In this document: in pieces, positions 5,022 through 5,586 of the stretch | Position numbering within the stretch: position 1 is the first letter of the stretch | Layout of the letters: each line of letters begins with the position of its first letter | DNA from: Anaerolineae bacterium | Lineage (GTDB): Bacteria > Chloroflexota > Anaerolineae > B4-G1 > SLSP01 | Length of the DNA: 5,586 bases | Assembly (NCBI GenBank): GCA_021107605.1 | Contig: JAIOSN010000070.1 | Location: 1 to 5,586 of the forward strand | Direction: 5' to 3' | Notes under the pieces: model-generated | The model's database searches: none | The model's input: the letters and a program-made list of their open reading frames with translations, nothing else | Told to the model about the DNA's origin: nothing | Made by a program: the position numbers and the translations under genes

Positions 5022-5586
5022 ATGGATGAAATAGAAAAATCTTTTACAAAAGCTACAGCTATGGGTACGAGGAGTCTCGGAAATATGGCTAATGCTTTGA
5101 GAAAATTTGTTGTATGGTCTTGGCGGTTGCTCGGTGACCGGCAGGTTGTAGTTTCGTTATTAGGACGTTACAGCGCTCACTTGGCAATTATAGCGTTGGC
5201 GTTCCTCTTAGTTTTTCTCCAACATTCTTCTTTTGTTAACAGCCTCGCGGCCAGTGGGCCGCTTCCCTCTTTGCAGGCAGTGGCAGAACCGGTGGCTACA
5301 CCTACCTTTACCGCTGTTGGCAACCCAACTTCTTGGCAGGCGCCAGTGCAGGAGGCCATTGCCAGAAAGGCTTTACCTTATACTGAAATCCCAGAGCGAG
5401 TACGCTTGGAAGTGATAACTTACACTGTTCAGATTAATGATACCGTGTGGGGTATAGCGGAGCGCTTTGGGCTTACTCCAGCGACCATTGTTTGGTCCAA
5501 CATGGAGACTTTGCAAGGTGCTCCCTGGTTACTACAGCCAGGGTTGACGCTTGATATTCCCCCCGTGGATGGAGCCTACCATACCG
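5022..5586 (+). CDS. membrane-anchored LysM-domain protein, 3'-truncated (likely M23 peptidase downstream)
   Basis: The frame is open from ATG 5022 to the window end (188 codons plus 1 nt). A TAA at 5016-5018 blocks any earlier start. Residues 1-50 are a basic cytoplasmic tail (K6, K10, R17, R27, K28, R35, R40, R49), and about 52-68 form a single membrane helix (HLAIIALAFLLVFLQ), predicting N-in/C-out. Residues 75-128 are a low-complexity Pro/Ala/Thr linker. A LysM domain follows at about 131-180: ITYTVQINDTVWGIAERFG (132-150), LTPATIVWSN (151-160), and LLQPGLTLDIPPVDGAYHT (170-188). LysM binds the glycan backbone of peptidoglycan. The 'L-x-I-P-P-V-D-G-x-Y-H-T' ending matches, from memory, LysM proteins that continue into a zinc M23 endopeptidase domain, which would lie beyond the window. 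The Shine-Dalgarno for ATG 5022 is weak (AAGG 5006-5009, 12 nt away). ATG 5085, 10 nt after AGGAG (5070-5074), is an alternative that would shorten the tail. Confidence 0.85.
   Translation, partial: MDEIEKSFTKATAMGTRSLGNMANALRKFVVWSWRLLGDRQVVVSLLGRYSAHLAIIALAFLLVFLQHSSFVNSLAASGPLPSLQAVAEPVATPTFTAVGNPTSWQAPVQEAIARKALPYTEIPERVRLEVITYTVQINDTVWGIAERFGLTPATIVWSNMETLQGAPWLLQPGLTLDIPPVDGAYHT

Noticed and set aside
5233..5415. 60-codon open frame on the + strand and overlapping - strand frame (5177-5359)
   Set aside because: Both fall inside the linker of the LysM protein, whose own frame is open throughout and carries a clear LysM domain.

Overview
The window is a 5.6 kb piece of a bacterial chromosome. 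Five protein genes, all on the + strand, belong to a cell-surface polysaccharide / envelope locus. No taxon-specific marker gene is present. Several traits together suggest an environmental Chloroflexota, perhaps Anaerolineae-like: a membrane-anchored protein with a Pro/Thr 'TPTPT' linker, a membrane-anchored LysM protein whose domain end looks like those of LysM plus M23 endopeptidases, and intergenic palindromes of the form AGACCTCNGAGGTCT. This assignment is inference only.

Region by region: (1) 1-1289 is the 3' part of a FlaA1/CapD-type nucleotide-sugar 4,6-dehydratase, cut by the window start, with a complete catalytic domain. (2) 1290-1584 is a 295-bp non-coding stretch made largely of nested inverted repeats. 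An outer pair lies near the two flanking genes, and an inner 142-bp element has 18-bp terminal inverted repeats and two near-identical 15-bp palindromes. It looks like a small non-autonomous repeat element (MITE/REP-like). (3) 1585-4937 is a tight three-gene run: an exported membrane-anchored protein of unknown function, a nucleotidyltransferase-fold protein (NTP_transf_5-like), and a polytopic O-antigen ligase/polymerase-family protein. The gaps are 7 nt and 1 nt, so it is probably one operon. (4) 4938-5021 holds a near-consensus extended -10 promoter (TTGCAA, 17 nt, TATAAT preceded by TGC). (5) 5022-5586 is the start of a gene that runs off the window, encoding a single-pass membrane protein with an extracytoplasmic LysM domain.

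Working together: the dehydratase would supply a modified UDP-sugar. The Wzy/WaaL-family membrane protein would polymerise or transfer the assembled glycan outside the membrane. The nucleotidyltransferase-like protein is of a type often seen in exopolysaccharide clusters, but its substrate is unknown. The LysM protein, on its own promoter, probably acts on or binds peptidoglycan. The least explained items are the intergenic repeat element, the unassigned anchored protein at 1585-2490, and the pairing of an O-antigen-ligase-type protein with a lineage that (if the taxon guess is right) is not expected to make LPS.
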